A DNA stretch of 64,000 nucleotides from an uncultured Collinsella sp. (GTDB taxonomy: Bacteria; Actinomycetota; Coriobacteriia; Coriobacteriales; Coriobacteriaceae): the NCBI GenBank assembly GCA_937923795.1, contig CALDWI010000007.1, positions 89,869 through 153,868 of the forward strand, read 5' to 3'. The notes under the pieces are model-generated. The model worked only from the letters and a program-made list of their open reading frames with translations, was not told the DNA's origin and made no database searches. This document shows positions 41,002 through 48,827 of the stretch, one piece after another. Within the stretch, counting starts at the first letter, position 1; each line of letters starts with the position of its first letter. A program made the position numbers and the translations under genes.

Positions 41002-41319
41002 GCGATGTTCATGCTTGTTCAAAAGCCTATCAAGCGATATATCCATTATTTTAATGCGCGCGCCTGAGCTTTTGACTGAAGTGGCAGTCCGACCGCCGGC
41101 AGGCGGCCACGCTATATCCAAAGGCCACGCCTACTCCCCGTGCCCGGCTACGTCGACGACCCAGTGCTGCCCGTCGAGTTCCTGCCGCAGAGCTACATCA
41201 GGGACGTCTTATTGGGGGACGACCACATGGAACCCGGGAGATCAAGCTGTACGGCTGATCCATCCGTCAACAACATGTCAAAGCCCCAAAACCCAACAGG
41301 ATCGCGAACGAGGGGATGA

Positions 41320-41362
41320 ATTGACCGCCCGGGTATTTGCGCCCGGGCGGTCAATTTTATCA
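41320..41362 (+). terminator. strong Rho-independent terminator without an intact gene upstream
   Basis: ATTGACCGCCCGGG (41320-41333) and CCCGGGCGGTCAAT (41342-41355) form 14 perfect pairs around TATTTGCG, then TTTATC. The 300 bp upstream hold no complete gene, so this either ends a small RNA or is left over from a decayed gene. Confidence 0.75.
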
Positions 41363-41496
41363 AGCATGGGTGCGATTCTGTGAGGCCATTTTTCTGGCAT
41401 CCGCCGTTTGCTCCGGTCTCAACGCACCCATCGACCGTTCAGTTATCTTTGCGAACGCGACCACGTGCGCATTTGTCGAACAATCAAATGTCCGAC

Positions 41497-41522
41497 AATG
41501 TCTGACGGAGCTGTCAGACATT
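41497..41522. promoter_or_regulatory. palindrome built on GTCTGAC
   Basis: AATGTCTGAC and GTCAGACATT are perfect 10-bp arms around GGAGCT. TGTCCGAC precedes it by a few bases, and GTCTGACAT and ATGTCTGACG recur at about 41599-41626. Repeated half-sites suggest operators for an unknown regulator. Confidence 0.5.
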
Positions 41523-42001
41523 CACGCACGAACAGGTGAGCTTCGCGAGCGATTGTAGGCAACTAGTAGCCCCAGCTGCGTCTTTGGCGCAGGTTCGACG
41601 TCTGACATCTTGAATGTCTGACGTTGAACGAAGCTGGTTGATAACAAGCAGGTGGAATAAACATGGAGCCCGACACCTCTCGCGCAATCGGCGCGCGGCA
41701 AGGGTCTGGCCCATCTCATATGTTGCCAACGCTAACGGTGAACCTGAGCGCCCGGGCACATTCTTTGTTGGCTGAAACCGGCATAGCAACTAGCGGAAGG
41801 CATCATCGAAGGAGTGTGCTGGAAAGCACCCGTCTCCTTAACTGTTAGAAATGCAAGTTAAAAATCTATGTGGCCAATGTGATACCGTTGAACCCGCGTA
41901 TCGATACCGCTCAGCCATTCGCCTCGCCCCCGTCGCATGTACCTTCATCCGGTCTGTTACTTTTAATCTAACAATTCTTTGAGGAACGTAGGTGCTTCTA
42001 A

Positions 42002-43816
42002 ATGTACTGTCGACTCCTTCTCAAACTAATCCTAAGAGACAAGGCCGTATGGATTTGTACGCTCGTTCTCGCTGCAGCCTTCTCCATCCCCATTGCGTTC
42101 AATTCACCCATCTACGGGCCCTTCTTTATGAAACAGGGCATGCAGAGCTTTGTCGACGCATTCAATACGCGCGCGCCCCAGGCCAGCGGCACAGACCTAT
42201 CTCCAGAGCAGCAAAATGACGCGGAGCTTGCAAGATACGCGAACGCCGCCCTTGCCGCTCAAACCGACGCCGCCTTTCTCGATTCTGCCGAGCGCTACTA
42301 CGCGCTCATGGGCGAAGGCTTCCAATCCGGGTCCATCGTGGGAGACCGAGAGACCAATGACGCGGCGCTCGCATATTGCCGTGCCCTGAGCAGCTCCGGC
42401 ATCACGGATATCCCGGCCTCCGCAAACGACCTGCCGTTCCTTTCCTTCCTGCCTTACGCCATTGCCACGGCGCCGTCTTTCCTTCCCTTCATCCCCTTCC
42501 TTCTCTCGTCGATACTCGTGCTCGGCGCCACAAGGCCCGGGACCCTGGCGGCAAAGGCGCCCGTGCCCAAATTCCGGCGCCTTATCCAGACCGTGTTTTC
42601 GATAATCGTCGCGGGGACCGCGATGCTCCTCGCCGGCCTCGCACCCGGGGGCATTTACGCCTTGGTCCTAAACGGCTTCGGGCAAATTGGGTACCCGATC
42701 GCCTTCTTCCATGACGGCGCGCTTACCACCACGACCGCGGGAAACGTCTTCACGGACCTGCTTCTCGCGCTGCTTGCGGGCGGAACCTTGATATCCGTTT
42801 GCTCCGCCGTCCTATCGACCGCAACGAGGCGCGTCCTCGCGGGCCCCCTTACCTCCGCGCTGCTTGTCGCGGCCCCGGCATTCCCGTTACTGTCCGATTC
42901 GGCACTGGGGCATAACGCCGCGCTCAATCTCCTGCCGCTGGCCGTGTTCTCGCCTATCGAGGCAACGGGCTACGTAGGATGCTTCCCGACAGAATTCATT
43001 GGCTCCGGTTCGGGCGGCGCATCGATGCTTGCCGTGGCCCTGGTATACGTCGCGGTCCTTTTCGCGGTCGGCGCCGTTGTGACGCGTTCGCCCAAACAGG
43101 CTGGACCCGCTAAAAAGCACCATGGTCTCGAGCTCCTGGACGCGAGCGTGGGATACGGGAGCACGACGGTACTTTCAATCGGGTCGCTTTTCCTGAGCCC
43201 GGGAACGGCGGCTGGGCTCGTCGCTCCCAACGGCTCGGGGAAAACCACCCTTCTTGAAGCGCTGTCGGGCCAATTTCCCACCCGCATCCGCTCGGGAAGC
43301 CTGGTGGCAGACGGAATCTGCCAACGTCGATCAGCCGAATTCGCAGAACTCGTCTACCTGAGCTCTTCGGGCAGCGCGGATCTCTACCCCACGCTATCGG
43401 CCATCGAGCACCTTGCTTTCGTTAGGGAGGCGTGGAAATCGGCCGCCGACATCGACTCGCTCTGCAGCTCCCTCGGAATCTCCCCATATCTCGACAAGCC
43501 AACACGTAAACTCTCGACAGGAATGAAGCAGCAGGTAAAGCTTGCCATGGCGATAGCGACCGATTGCCCGTACCTCATCCTCGATGAACCGCTGAACGGC
43601 CTCGATCCGGGAAAGCGGAAAACCTCCTGCGACGCGATGCGCAGCGAGGTGGCGCGGGGACGAAGCGTGCTCATCTCAAGCCATCTGCTCGACGACCTGG
43701 CAGACCTCACCGACTCGTTCTACTTCATCGAGGCCGGCATACTCGTGGAAAAGATCGAGTCGTCCTCGCAGGCGCTCAAGCAGGAATACCTCGATACATA
43801 CGAGGGAGGTGAATGA
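42002..43816 (+). CDS. fused ABC-2-like permease and ATPase
   Basis: 604 residues in one chain. The N-terminal 370 have about seven membrane helices with a 115-residue extracytoplasmic loop after the first. The C-terminal ATPase (about 376-604) has an atypical Walker A region APNGSGKTTLLEAL (near 408-421), signature LSTGMKQQVKLAMA, Walker B PYLILDEPLNGLDP and switch His in ISSHLLDD. The signature and short ATPase resemble ABC-2 exporters, which normally encode the two parts separately with the ATPase first. The downstream 142-residue membrane protein overlaps or abuts it. Probably exports or senses a peptide; substrate unknown. Confidence 0.8.
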   Translation: MYCRLLLKLILRDKAVWICTLVLAAAFSIPIAFNSPIYGPFFMKQGMQSFVDAFNTRAPQASGTDLSPEQQNDAELARYANAALAAQTDAAFLDSAERYYALMGEGFQSGSIVGDRETNDAALAYCRALSSSGITDIPASANDLPFLSFLPYAIATAPSFLPFIPFLLSSILVLGATRPGTLAAKAPVPKFRRLIQTVFSIIVAGTAMLLAGLAPGGIYALVLNGFGQIGYPIAFFHDGALTTTTAGNVFTDLLLALLAGGTLISVCSAVLSTATRRVLAGPLTSALLVAAPAFPLLSDSALGHNAALNLLPLAVFSPIEATGYVGCFPTEFIGSGSGGASMLAVALVYVAVLFAVGAVVTRSPKQAGPAKKHHGLELLDASVGYGSTTVLSIGSLFLSPGTAAGLVAPNGSGKTTLLEALSGQFPTRIRSGSLVADGICQRRSAEFAELVYLSSSGSADLYPTLSAIEHLAFVREAWKSAADIDSLCSSLGISPYLDKPTRKLSTGMKQQVKLAMAIATDCPYLILDEPLNGLDPGKRKTSCDAMRSEVARGRSVLISSHLLDDLADLTDSFYFIEAGILVEKIESSSQALKQEYLDTYEGGE

Positions 43817-43817
43817 C

Positions 43818-44246
43818 ATGATAGGCAAGAGCTATGCAAAGATAGCGATTGTTGGCTTTGTACTTTGTCTCGCAATGGTGCTATGTGCATCGTTTGCGAA
43901 GTATAGGTCCGAGCAATCGTTTATTGATGGCGCTGAAAACGGTTTTGGCATAGACGGGATGTATGTCAACGATGGCGCGACCAGGACGTCTATGGCGATT
44001 CTTGCAGGCGAAGACATGGAATGGCAAATCTGTAATGACGATGGCTCTTGTCTGAGTGGTCGTTTGGCCGCAACGAGCGATCCGAATTCGTTCGATCTTC
44101 TCGACAATGATGGAGCGGATTGCGGTTCTGTTCACCTTTCATATGCATCGCGAGATGGGATGGACGGCATCCTCTACGTCTCCCACGAAACTGACGATTT
44201 CAAGATGCGCAGAACTAACCGAGCGCCGGCTTTTATCGAGGAGTGA
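43818..44246 (+). CDS. small membrane-anchored protein downstream of the fused ABC gene
   Basis: 142 residues with one N-terminal helix (IAIVGFVLCLAMVLCASFA) and a 110-residue acidic extracytoplasmic domain. LCASF resembles a lipobox but the charge pattern is not typical. The ATG at 43818 follows GGGAGG; an in-frame GTG at 43809 overlaps the ribosome-binding site. It begins 1 bp after the ABC gene stop, so it is likely a partner. Base composition is clearly more AT-rich than the ABC gene, suggesting a composite cassette. No family recognised. Confidence 0.65.
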   Translation: MIGKSYAKIAIVGFVLCLAMVLCASFAKYRSEQSFIDGAENGFGIDGMYVNDGATRTSMAILAGEDMEWQICNDDGSCLSGRLAATSDPNSFDLLDNDGADCGSVHLSYASRDGMDGILYVSHETDDFKMRRTNRAPAFIEE

Positions 44247-44289
44247 GAGTTCCCGTCGGCCTGCCGATCAGGCCGCCGGGGTATCGAAC

Positions 44290-44325
44290 CCCGCATTCAT
44301 CCGTACACACACGGATGAATGCGGG
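44290..44325. repeat. perfect 15-bp inverted repeat
   Basis: CCCGCATTCATCCGT (44290-44304) and ACGGATGAATGCGGG (44311-44325) around ACACAC. No T-run on either side. Just upstream CGGCCTG and CAGGCCG form another hairpin. Together they could end the ABC operon transcript or mark an insertion boundary. Confidence 0.65.
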
Positions 44326-44348
44326 AAGTGTCCGGATGAAGTTGATAA

Positions 44349-44684
44349 TCAAGGAAACAAAGCCGTCCTGCCTGGGACGGCTTTGGCCTGGACTTTAACT
44401 ACAACATCGCAATCGACACTTATCAGCTCGCGCAACGCGCATGGCCAGATCTCGGACGCTGGTGCATGGAGGACCTTCGAGATTTACTGGACATCCAAAA
44501 CGACGACGCACACCGCGTGCTCGCCGACTGCGAAGACGAGATGGCTGTCTATAATGCGATCAGAAACGGCGTGAAGTCCGGAGATCTTTCTGTGGAACCG
44601 CCGCGCCGTCGCGCGAGCCGACCGGGCAACCCGGGCAATCTGGTCCCGGCTCTCCCGGTCGTATTCCTACGATATCGCCCCTAG
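44349..44684 (+). pseudogene. C-terminal fragment of a DnaQ-type 3'-5' exonuclease
   Basis: The frame is open from 44349 (after TGA TAA) to the stop at 44684 but has no start in the expected place. It reads DGFGLDFNYNIAIDTYQLAQ, then DLGRWCMEDLRDLLDI and DDAHRVLADCEDEMAVYNAI, the last part matching the Exo III motif (H-x4-D) of DnaQ/RNase T-fold nucleases. The ExoI DxE motif is missing. An ATG at 44466 could start a 72-residue peptide, but the homology begins upstream. Read as a remnant. Confidence 0.5.
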
Positions 44685-44696
44685 ATCACCAATGTG

Positions 44697-44936
44697 TCAG
44701 ATAAAGAATGAGGCAATGGCTATGATCACGCCTACGGCAGATGCAACGACTGCGCCTTTTTTCCTCTCCTTTAGTCCGACGAATAGGGTTGCCGTAAAGT
44801 AAAGGGCGGAAATGCAGGCTATGGCAAGCGAAACAAGTTCCTTGGGCGGTTTCAGCAAAAGGTCGCTAGCAAAGAGTAATGCAAGCAGGGCAAAGCCGAT
44901 TGTGTTCAAATATCTCGATTGATTTTGCGACAACAT
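44697..44936 (-). CDS. small three-helix membrane protein
   Basis: 79 residues with three hydrophobic segments (about 12-27, 32-53 and 61-78) and a KERKKG cytoplasmic loop. GAAAGGAAG lies upstream of the ATG. No family recognised. It stands alone on the minus strand among remnants; small membrane proteins of this type often accompany bacteriocin or toxin loci, but that is only suggestive. Confidence 0.6.
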   Translation of the reverse strand: MLSQNQSRYLNTIGFALLALLFASDLLLKPPKELVSLAIACISALYFTATLFVGLKERKKGAVVASAVGVIIAIASFFI

Positions 44937-45056
44937 GGCAACTTCCTTTCAGAACATGCAAATGAAAAGTCGGTACGATGTCATTGCGGTTGCAAAAAAG
45001 CCGCCGCTAGGACCGGTTGTCACGAGACCGGCGATAACTTCAGCGGTGCCAACAAG

Positions 45057-45353
45057 CTAGAGATCGCGCAGGCAAGCCTCCTCCTTCGCGTTCAGCTTGA
45101 CCTTGTGAGGGACGGTGCGGTTATTTGCAAATCCGTGAGAATCGCACCACGCCTTGGAATATGAATCCGTGCAGCGTCCGCGCTCAAAAAGGGATATATC
45201 GTAATTTTCGTCGTAATTGACTCCGACGTAGATATCGCTGCTCTCGGCGGGAGATCCCTCGTCGGCATGGGCTGCCGCAACGGGTACAAATGGTGTCATG
45301 ACAAGGGAGGGGCAAAGAGTTGCTGAGACGATGGAGGGTAGGCATTTCTTCAT
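45057..45353 (-). CDS. small secreted cysteine-containing protein
   Basis: 98 residues: signal peptide with a Lys-Lys start and a cleavage site after AAAHA (about residue 30), then 68 residues with three Cys in CTDSYSKAWCDSHG and near the C-terminus (ACLRDL). GGGAG lies 6 nt upstream of the ATG. Size and export signal fit a bacteriocin or other secreted peptide; I do not recognise a family. It is preceded on the same strand by remnants of a thioredoxin-like gene. Confidence 0.6.
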   Translation of the reverse strand: MKKCLPSIVSATLCPSLVMTPFVPVAAAHADEGSPAESSDIYVGVNYDENYDISLFERGRCTDSYSKAWCDSHGFANNRTVPHKVKLNAKEEACLRDL

Positions 45354-45705
45354 GGCGGGCTCCCTAATCTGGCCTTTGATAGTTACTCGATGTCGCCTCC
45401 TTCCGCTTTATATCCGTTGTATTTGGCGTATTTCTTTAATAAGGCAAGAGGTTCTTCCTCTCCTTCGGATGAGCCGATGATGTTTCCTTGGTCATCCAGT
45501 ATGAATACGGACGGAATATGCTCAAGTTCATATTGGTCATTCACGACCTTATCTTAATCTATGTAAATGGGAAAGTCTCCTTCATGGACCGAGGCTTCTT
45601 CAATCGTGCTGTCCTCAGAAACATTGAAAAGGTTCTTCCTTATGGCTGCGAAATTATCAAGTTGTGGCATATCCTCTATGAGAGATTCGCAGTGCGGACA
45701 CCACG
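45354..45705. other. 352-bp stretch holding a thioredoxin-like gene remnant
   Basis: Nothing intact on either strand. The minus strand carries the thioredoxin-like pseudogene (45383-45712) and about 30 bp of upstream sequence of the small secreted gene. Confidence 0.75.
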
Positions 45706-45712
45706 ATGCCCG
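45383..45712 (-). pseudogene. thioredoxin-like (TlpA/peroxiredoxin-fold) remnant with in-frame stop
   Basis: Minus-strand frame reads RASWCPHCESLIEDMPQL, then SVHEGDFPIYID, a stop (TAA at 45554-45556), then DKVVNDQYELEHIPSVFILD and DQGNIIGSSEGEEEPLALLK. The CPHC active site followed by a cis-Pro-containing PSVFILDDQG is characteristic of thioredoxin-fold proteins. The frame is the same on both sides of the stop, and the N-terminal part is missing at about 45712, where unrelated DUF6273 sequence begins. So it is truncated and interrupted. Confidence 0.75.
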
Positions 45713-46227
45713 GATACCGCATCATCGGTATCAACCATGACGACCTCGCCGACGGTAGCGGCAAGGCGGGGCTGACGTTTGAGACGACCAACGATGTCCT
45801 ATACAAACACATCTGGAACGACACAAAGACCAATGTCGGCGGTTGGAGGTCCTCTAAGCTCCGCGCCCGCCTGAACTCCGGTGACCTCTGGGCGCTCCTG
45901 CCGGCCGAGCTCCAGTCCAAGGCGAAGGCCGTCACGAAGATGACGGACAACGAGGGCGGCGGTAGCGCCGGCACTCCGACGGCAACGAATGACAAGGTCT
46001 TCATCCTCTCGACGACCGAGATTTACGGAGACCTCCAGTCTGACGGCGCCCAGTACGAGTACTATGCGACGTCGAGGTATTCTGGACCTGAGATTGTGTG
46101 CTATTTCAGCACTCGTTCCGTGTCTCCGAGTGACTCAACGGACTTTATCTATGTTGACCCTTTCGGTCGCTGGAGCAGCGGTAGTGCCAACAGTGCCGGC
46201 AACGTGTTTCCCGCTTGGTGCTTCTAG
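45706..46227 (+). CDS. DUF6273 domain protein, probably the 3' fragment of a surface protein gene
   Basis: 173 residues made up of one DUF6273-like domain: YRIIGINHDDLADGSGKAGL, GGWRSSKLRARLNSGDLWAL, LLPAELQSKAKAVTKMTDN, FILSTTEIYGDL. In Coriobacteriia this domain usually forms the C-terminal part of long cell-wall proteins after a signal peptide and repeats; none of that is present. The ATG at 45706 has no ribosome-binding site and an in-frame stop lies 27 bp upstream. It abuts the thioredoxin-like remnant, so a rearrangement junction near 45710 is likely. A terminator follows. Confidence 0.6.
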   Translation: MPGYRIIGINHDDLADGSGKAGLTFETTNDVLYKHIWNDTKTNVGGWRSSKLRARLNSGDLWALLPAELQSKAKAVTKMTDNEGGGSAGTPTATNDKVFILSTTEIYGDLQSDGAQYEYYATSRYSGPEIVCYFSTRSVSPSDSTDFIYVDPFGRWSSGSANSAGNVFPAWCF

Positions 46228-46240
46228 ATTTTCTAGTGCA

Positions 46241-46275
46241 AGGCCCGCGCGACTCCGCGCGGGCCTATCTTTTGG
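46241..46275 (+). terminator. terminator after the DUF6273 fragment
   Basis: AGGCCCGCGC (46241-46250) and GCGCGGGCCT (46257-46266), with an extra G-C pair inside, followed by ATCTTTTGG. Confidence 0.8.
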
Positions 46276-46696
46276 CAAGTGTACGAACGGTTTAGGTTCG
46301 CGGCACAGGTATTCGGGTTGAGGAGAAATGGGGTCATATGGCGGCTCTCAGAGCGCCTGCTGCACTCCCCCGCCATTACCCCTGCGGCGTCCTCGTATGG
46401 AGCCCATCCTGGTTGGCATATCGTTGCAATCGCTCACTTGTCCACCGGTCAAGTGAGCTACTGGAATAAATACAGCGACACGCTTGTTCGTTACAGTCGC
46501 TATATCTGTGTAAATCGCCGCGATAAATACAGTCTGTACTCGACTGTATACCAGCTACGCGTATGTAGATTCATATCGCGTTAATAAATCGGCCCAAGCG
46601 TGTGCAAAACGCGCAAGTAGCCGCAAAAGGCGATTATCGCGCAGGGTGATTTTTGGCACCCTGTTGATTAATCAAAATTAAGCAATTGCTTAAAAC

Positions 46697-46726
46697 AAAA
46701 AAGGTCAGGCACTAAGTACCTGACCT
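46697..46726 (-). terminator. terminator of the tRNA-Pro transcript
   Basis: On the minus strand AGGTCAGG (46726-46719) and CCTGACCT (46709-46702) form eight pairs around TACTTAGTG, followed by TTTTTGTTTT. It lies 10 nt past the tRNA 3' end. Confidence 0.85.
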
Positions 46727-46735
46727 GCAAACTTC

Positions 46736-46812
<77 letters not shown>

Positions 46813-46892
46813 AAGCTTTTGTTTGTTGCTCTGCTCTCGCTCGCAACAGGGAGTATATTAACCCGAAACTTTGGCCTTGCGCAAGAACTTTT

Positions 46893-48104
46893 TTAAATAT
46901 TTTTGAGCAAGTCCAAAATTGTATCCGCGAGCTGGGGTTTTGTTAGTACGGGAAGTTCCTGTGTACCCGCTGTGCTCACAATCCAGGCCTTGTTGGTATC
47001 GGTTCCAAAGCCCGAATCGGCGCGCGAGACATCGTTGGCGATGATTGCATCGCAGCCCTTGCGGGCAAGTTTGCGCTCAGCGTACTCCACGACGTTATCG
47101 GTCTCGGCTGCAAATCCGATCACACGGCGCTCGCCCTTCTGGCGCGAGAGCTCAGCCAAAATATCGACCGTCTCGACCAGTTCGATGCGATCCAAGCGCT
47201 CGTTGGCCTTTTTGAGCTTATGGTCGGCAGGGGCCGCGGGTGTGTAGTCGGCGACGGCGGCGGCGCAAATGGCCACGTCGGCCGTCTGGAAGGCGCTCGT
47301 CGCCGCCTGCAGCATCTCTGCGGCGGTCTGCACGCGTACGCACGCCACGCCGCGGGGAACATCGAGCGATGCCGGTCCCAGCACGAGCGTGACCGCAGCA
47401 CCGCGGCGAGCAGCCTCCCCCGCCAGGGCGATGCCCATCTTGCCCGAAGAGCGGTTGCCAATGAATCGCACCGGGTCGATCGGCTCGTGCGTGGGGCCGG
47501 CGGTAATCACGATGTGCTTACCTACCAGGTTCTGAGGCGCGGGGTTGAGCACCTCACAGACAGCCTCGACGATGTCCTCGGGCTCGCTCATGCGTCCCGT
47601 GTCCACGTCGCCGCAGGCAAGGTAGCCGCTGCCCGGGCCCACCACATGCACGCCGCGGTCGCGCAGCGTGGTCATATTGGCCTGCGTCGCCGGTGCCTTC
47701 CACATGCCGTTGTTCATAGCGGGTGCGATCACGATGGGTCGCGGCGTCGCCAGCAGCGTGGTGGAGATAAGGTCATCGGCGATGCCGTTGGCCATCTTGG
47801 CGATGATATTGGCCGTCGCGGGCGCCACGACCACCAGGTCGGGCTCCTGTGCAAGCGAAATATGGTGGATGGGGTCGGAGGGATCGTCGAATAGGCCCAC
47901 GGCAACGGGCTCGTTGGTGAGCGCACGGAAGGTGAGCGGGCCCACAAACTCGGTGGCATGCTCGCTCATAACGACCTTGACGCGCGCGCCGCGCTTTTGC
48001 AGCAGGCGCACGATATTGCACGACTTATAGGCGGCGATCCCGCCGGTAATGCCCAGCAGGATCGTTTTTCCCTCAAGTTGCATTGAATTGTTGGATGCCG
48101 CCAT
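46893..48104 (-). CDS. coaBC: Bifunctional phosphopantothenoylcysteine decarboxylase / phosphopantothenate--cysteine ligase
   Basis: Two consecutive steps of coenzyme A synthesis. Of 403 residues, the N-terminal CoaC flavoprotein domain (about 10-190) shows GITGGIAAYKSCNIVRLL, the active-site His in DPIHHISLAQE, PAMNNGMW and the cysteine in YLACGDVDTGRMSEPEDI; the C-terminal CoaB domain (about 195-400) shows ITAGPTHEPIDPVRFIGNRS and ANDVSRADSGFGTDTN. AAGGAAG precedes the ATG at 48104. The zinc-ribbon gene ends 3 bp upstream. It is the last gene of the long leftward run before tRNA-Pro. Confidence 0.95.
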   Translation of the reverse strand: MAASNNSMQLEGKTILLGITGGIAAYKSCNIVRLLQKRGARVKVVMSEHATEFVGPLTFRALTNEPVAVGLFDDPSDPIHHISLAQEPDLVVVAPATANIIAKMANGIADDLISTTLLATPRPIVIAPAMNNGMWKAPATQANMTTLRDRGVHVVGPGSGYLACGDVDTGRMSEPEDIVEAVCEVLNPAPQNLVGKHIVITAGPTHEPIDPVRFIGNRSSGKMGIALAGEAARRGAAVTLVLGPASLDVPRGVACVRVQTAAEMLQAATSAFQTADVAICAAAVADYTPAAPADHKLKKANERLDRIELVETVDILAELSRQKGERRVIGFAAETDNVVEYAERKLARKGCDAIIANDVSRADSGFGTDTNKAWIVSTAGTQELPVLTKPQLADTILDLLKNI

Positions 48105-48107
48105 CGT

Positions 48108-48827
48108 TTAAGCTTCCTTGCTCGGGAGCACCAGGAGGCGGTGGCAGTACGGGCAGTGCGTAATTGACCTACCGTCGTGGTTGAGGTCGCTCATGGACGA
48201 TGCCTGCAGCGCGGTGTGGCAAACCGTGGGGATATTGCCCTGGATGGTCTCGACGGCCAGGCCGCGGAACTGCTTGAGCAGACGCTCGTAGTCGGTGAGC
48301 ACGTCGGCCGGCAGCGTGGCGGCAAGCGCAGTGCGCTCCTTAGTGGCGGCGTCAATCTGAGCCTGCAGGTCGGCGGCCTTGGCGCGGGCGGCCTTGGTAT
48401 CGGCCTTCACGCCCTCTTCGAACTTGGCGATGATTGCCTGCGCGCGGGCCTCGCGGTCGAGTGCCTCCTTGTGGGCGATAGCGACGTCCTTGCGGGTGTG
48501 CTCAATCTTGTCCAGACGCTTGGCCAAAGTGGCGAGTTCATTCTCCAGGTCCTGAACCTCGCGGTAGTCGGAGCCGTCGACATGGCGCTTCTTGGCAGCC
48601 TCGATGGCGTTGTTGGTCTGAATCTCGGTGGTGTTGAGATCGTCGAGCTCAATGTCCAGATCCTTGCGCTGGGCGTAGAGTTTGGTCATCTCGGACCTGA
48701 GCTTCACATAGGTCTTGCGCTTGGAAGCGAGCTCCTTGAGCTCCGGCATATTGGCAAGTTCGCTCTTGTTGCGGGCGAGCTCCAAATCGATCTGTTGCAG
48801 CTTGAGTAGCGTAGCGCCGGCGCTCAT
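48108..48827 (-). CDS. coiled-coil zinc-ribbon protein (CT398/YbgI-neighbour type)
   Basis: 239 residues: a long alpha-helical coiled coil (about 5-175) and a C-terminal zinc ribbon with TVCHTALQ and ITHCPYCHRLLVLP. This is the CT398-like/zf-RING_7 family, which occurs next to NIF3-type genes in many bacteria; a role in assembling secretion or polymerase complexes has been suggested for chlamydial members. The ATG at 48827 is preceded by AAGGAGAG and overlaps the stop of the NIF3 gene by 4 bp. Function in this organism unknown. Confidence 0.8.
   Translation of the reverse strand: MSAGATLLKLQQIDLELARNKSELANMPELKELASKRKTYVKLRSEMTKLYAQRKDLDIELDDLNTTEIQTNNAIEAAKKRHVDGSDYREVQDLENELATLAKRLDKIEHTRKDVAIAHKEALDREARAQAIIAKFEEGVKADTKAARAKAADLQAQIDAATKERTALAATLPADVLTDYERLLKQFRGLAVETIQGNIPTVCHTALQASSMSDLNHDGRSITHCPYCHRLLVLPSKEA

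Larger units (their letters stand above)
40763..42001. other. 1.24-kb stretch without a supported gene
   Basis: Contents: repeat R2 (40780-40956), an imperfect 18-bp hairpin (40961-41001), 41050-41320 with gene-remnant-like sequence in which a short frame reads LLPVPGYVDD (too short to assign), a strong terminator (41320-41360), a 10-bp palindrome and GTCTGAC motifs (41497-41620), and the upstream region of the fused ABC gene. A frame at 41663-41848 (61 codons) has no family features. Confidence 0.7.
44247..44696. other. 450-bp stretch with hairpins and an exonuclease fragment
   Basis: Holds two hairpins (44258-44276 and 44290-44325) and the open, startless exonuclease fragment listed separately (44349-44684). 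No intact gene. Confidence 0.75.
46228..46735. other. 508-bp stretch between the DUF6273 fragment and tRNA-Pro
   Basis: Begins with a terminator (46241-46275) and ends with the tRNA terminator (46697-46726). Between them lies a frame of 101 codons (46279-46584) with no recognised features and AT-rich sequence. I see no supported gene. Confidence 0.65.

Noticed and set aside
41663..41848. 61-codon frame considered as a bacteriocin precursor
   Set aside because: No leader-like sequence, no double-Gly or lanthionine-rich core, no modification gene nearby; the translation is ordinary for random GC-rich DNA.
46279..46584. 101-codon frame after the DUF6273 fragment, considered as part of a diversity-generating retroelement because DUF6273 proteins resemble C-type-lectin-fold targets
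   Set aside because: No reverse transcriptase, accessory gene or template/variable repeat pair is present, no ribosome-binding site precedes the frame, and the translation has no family features.
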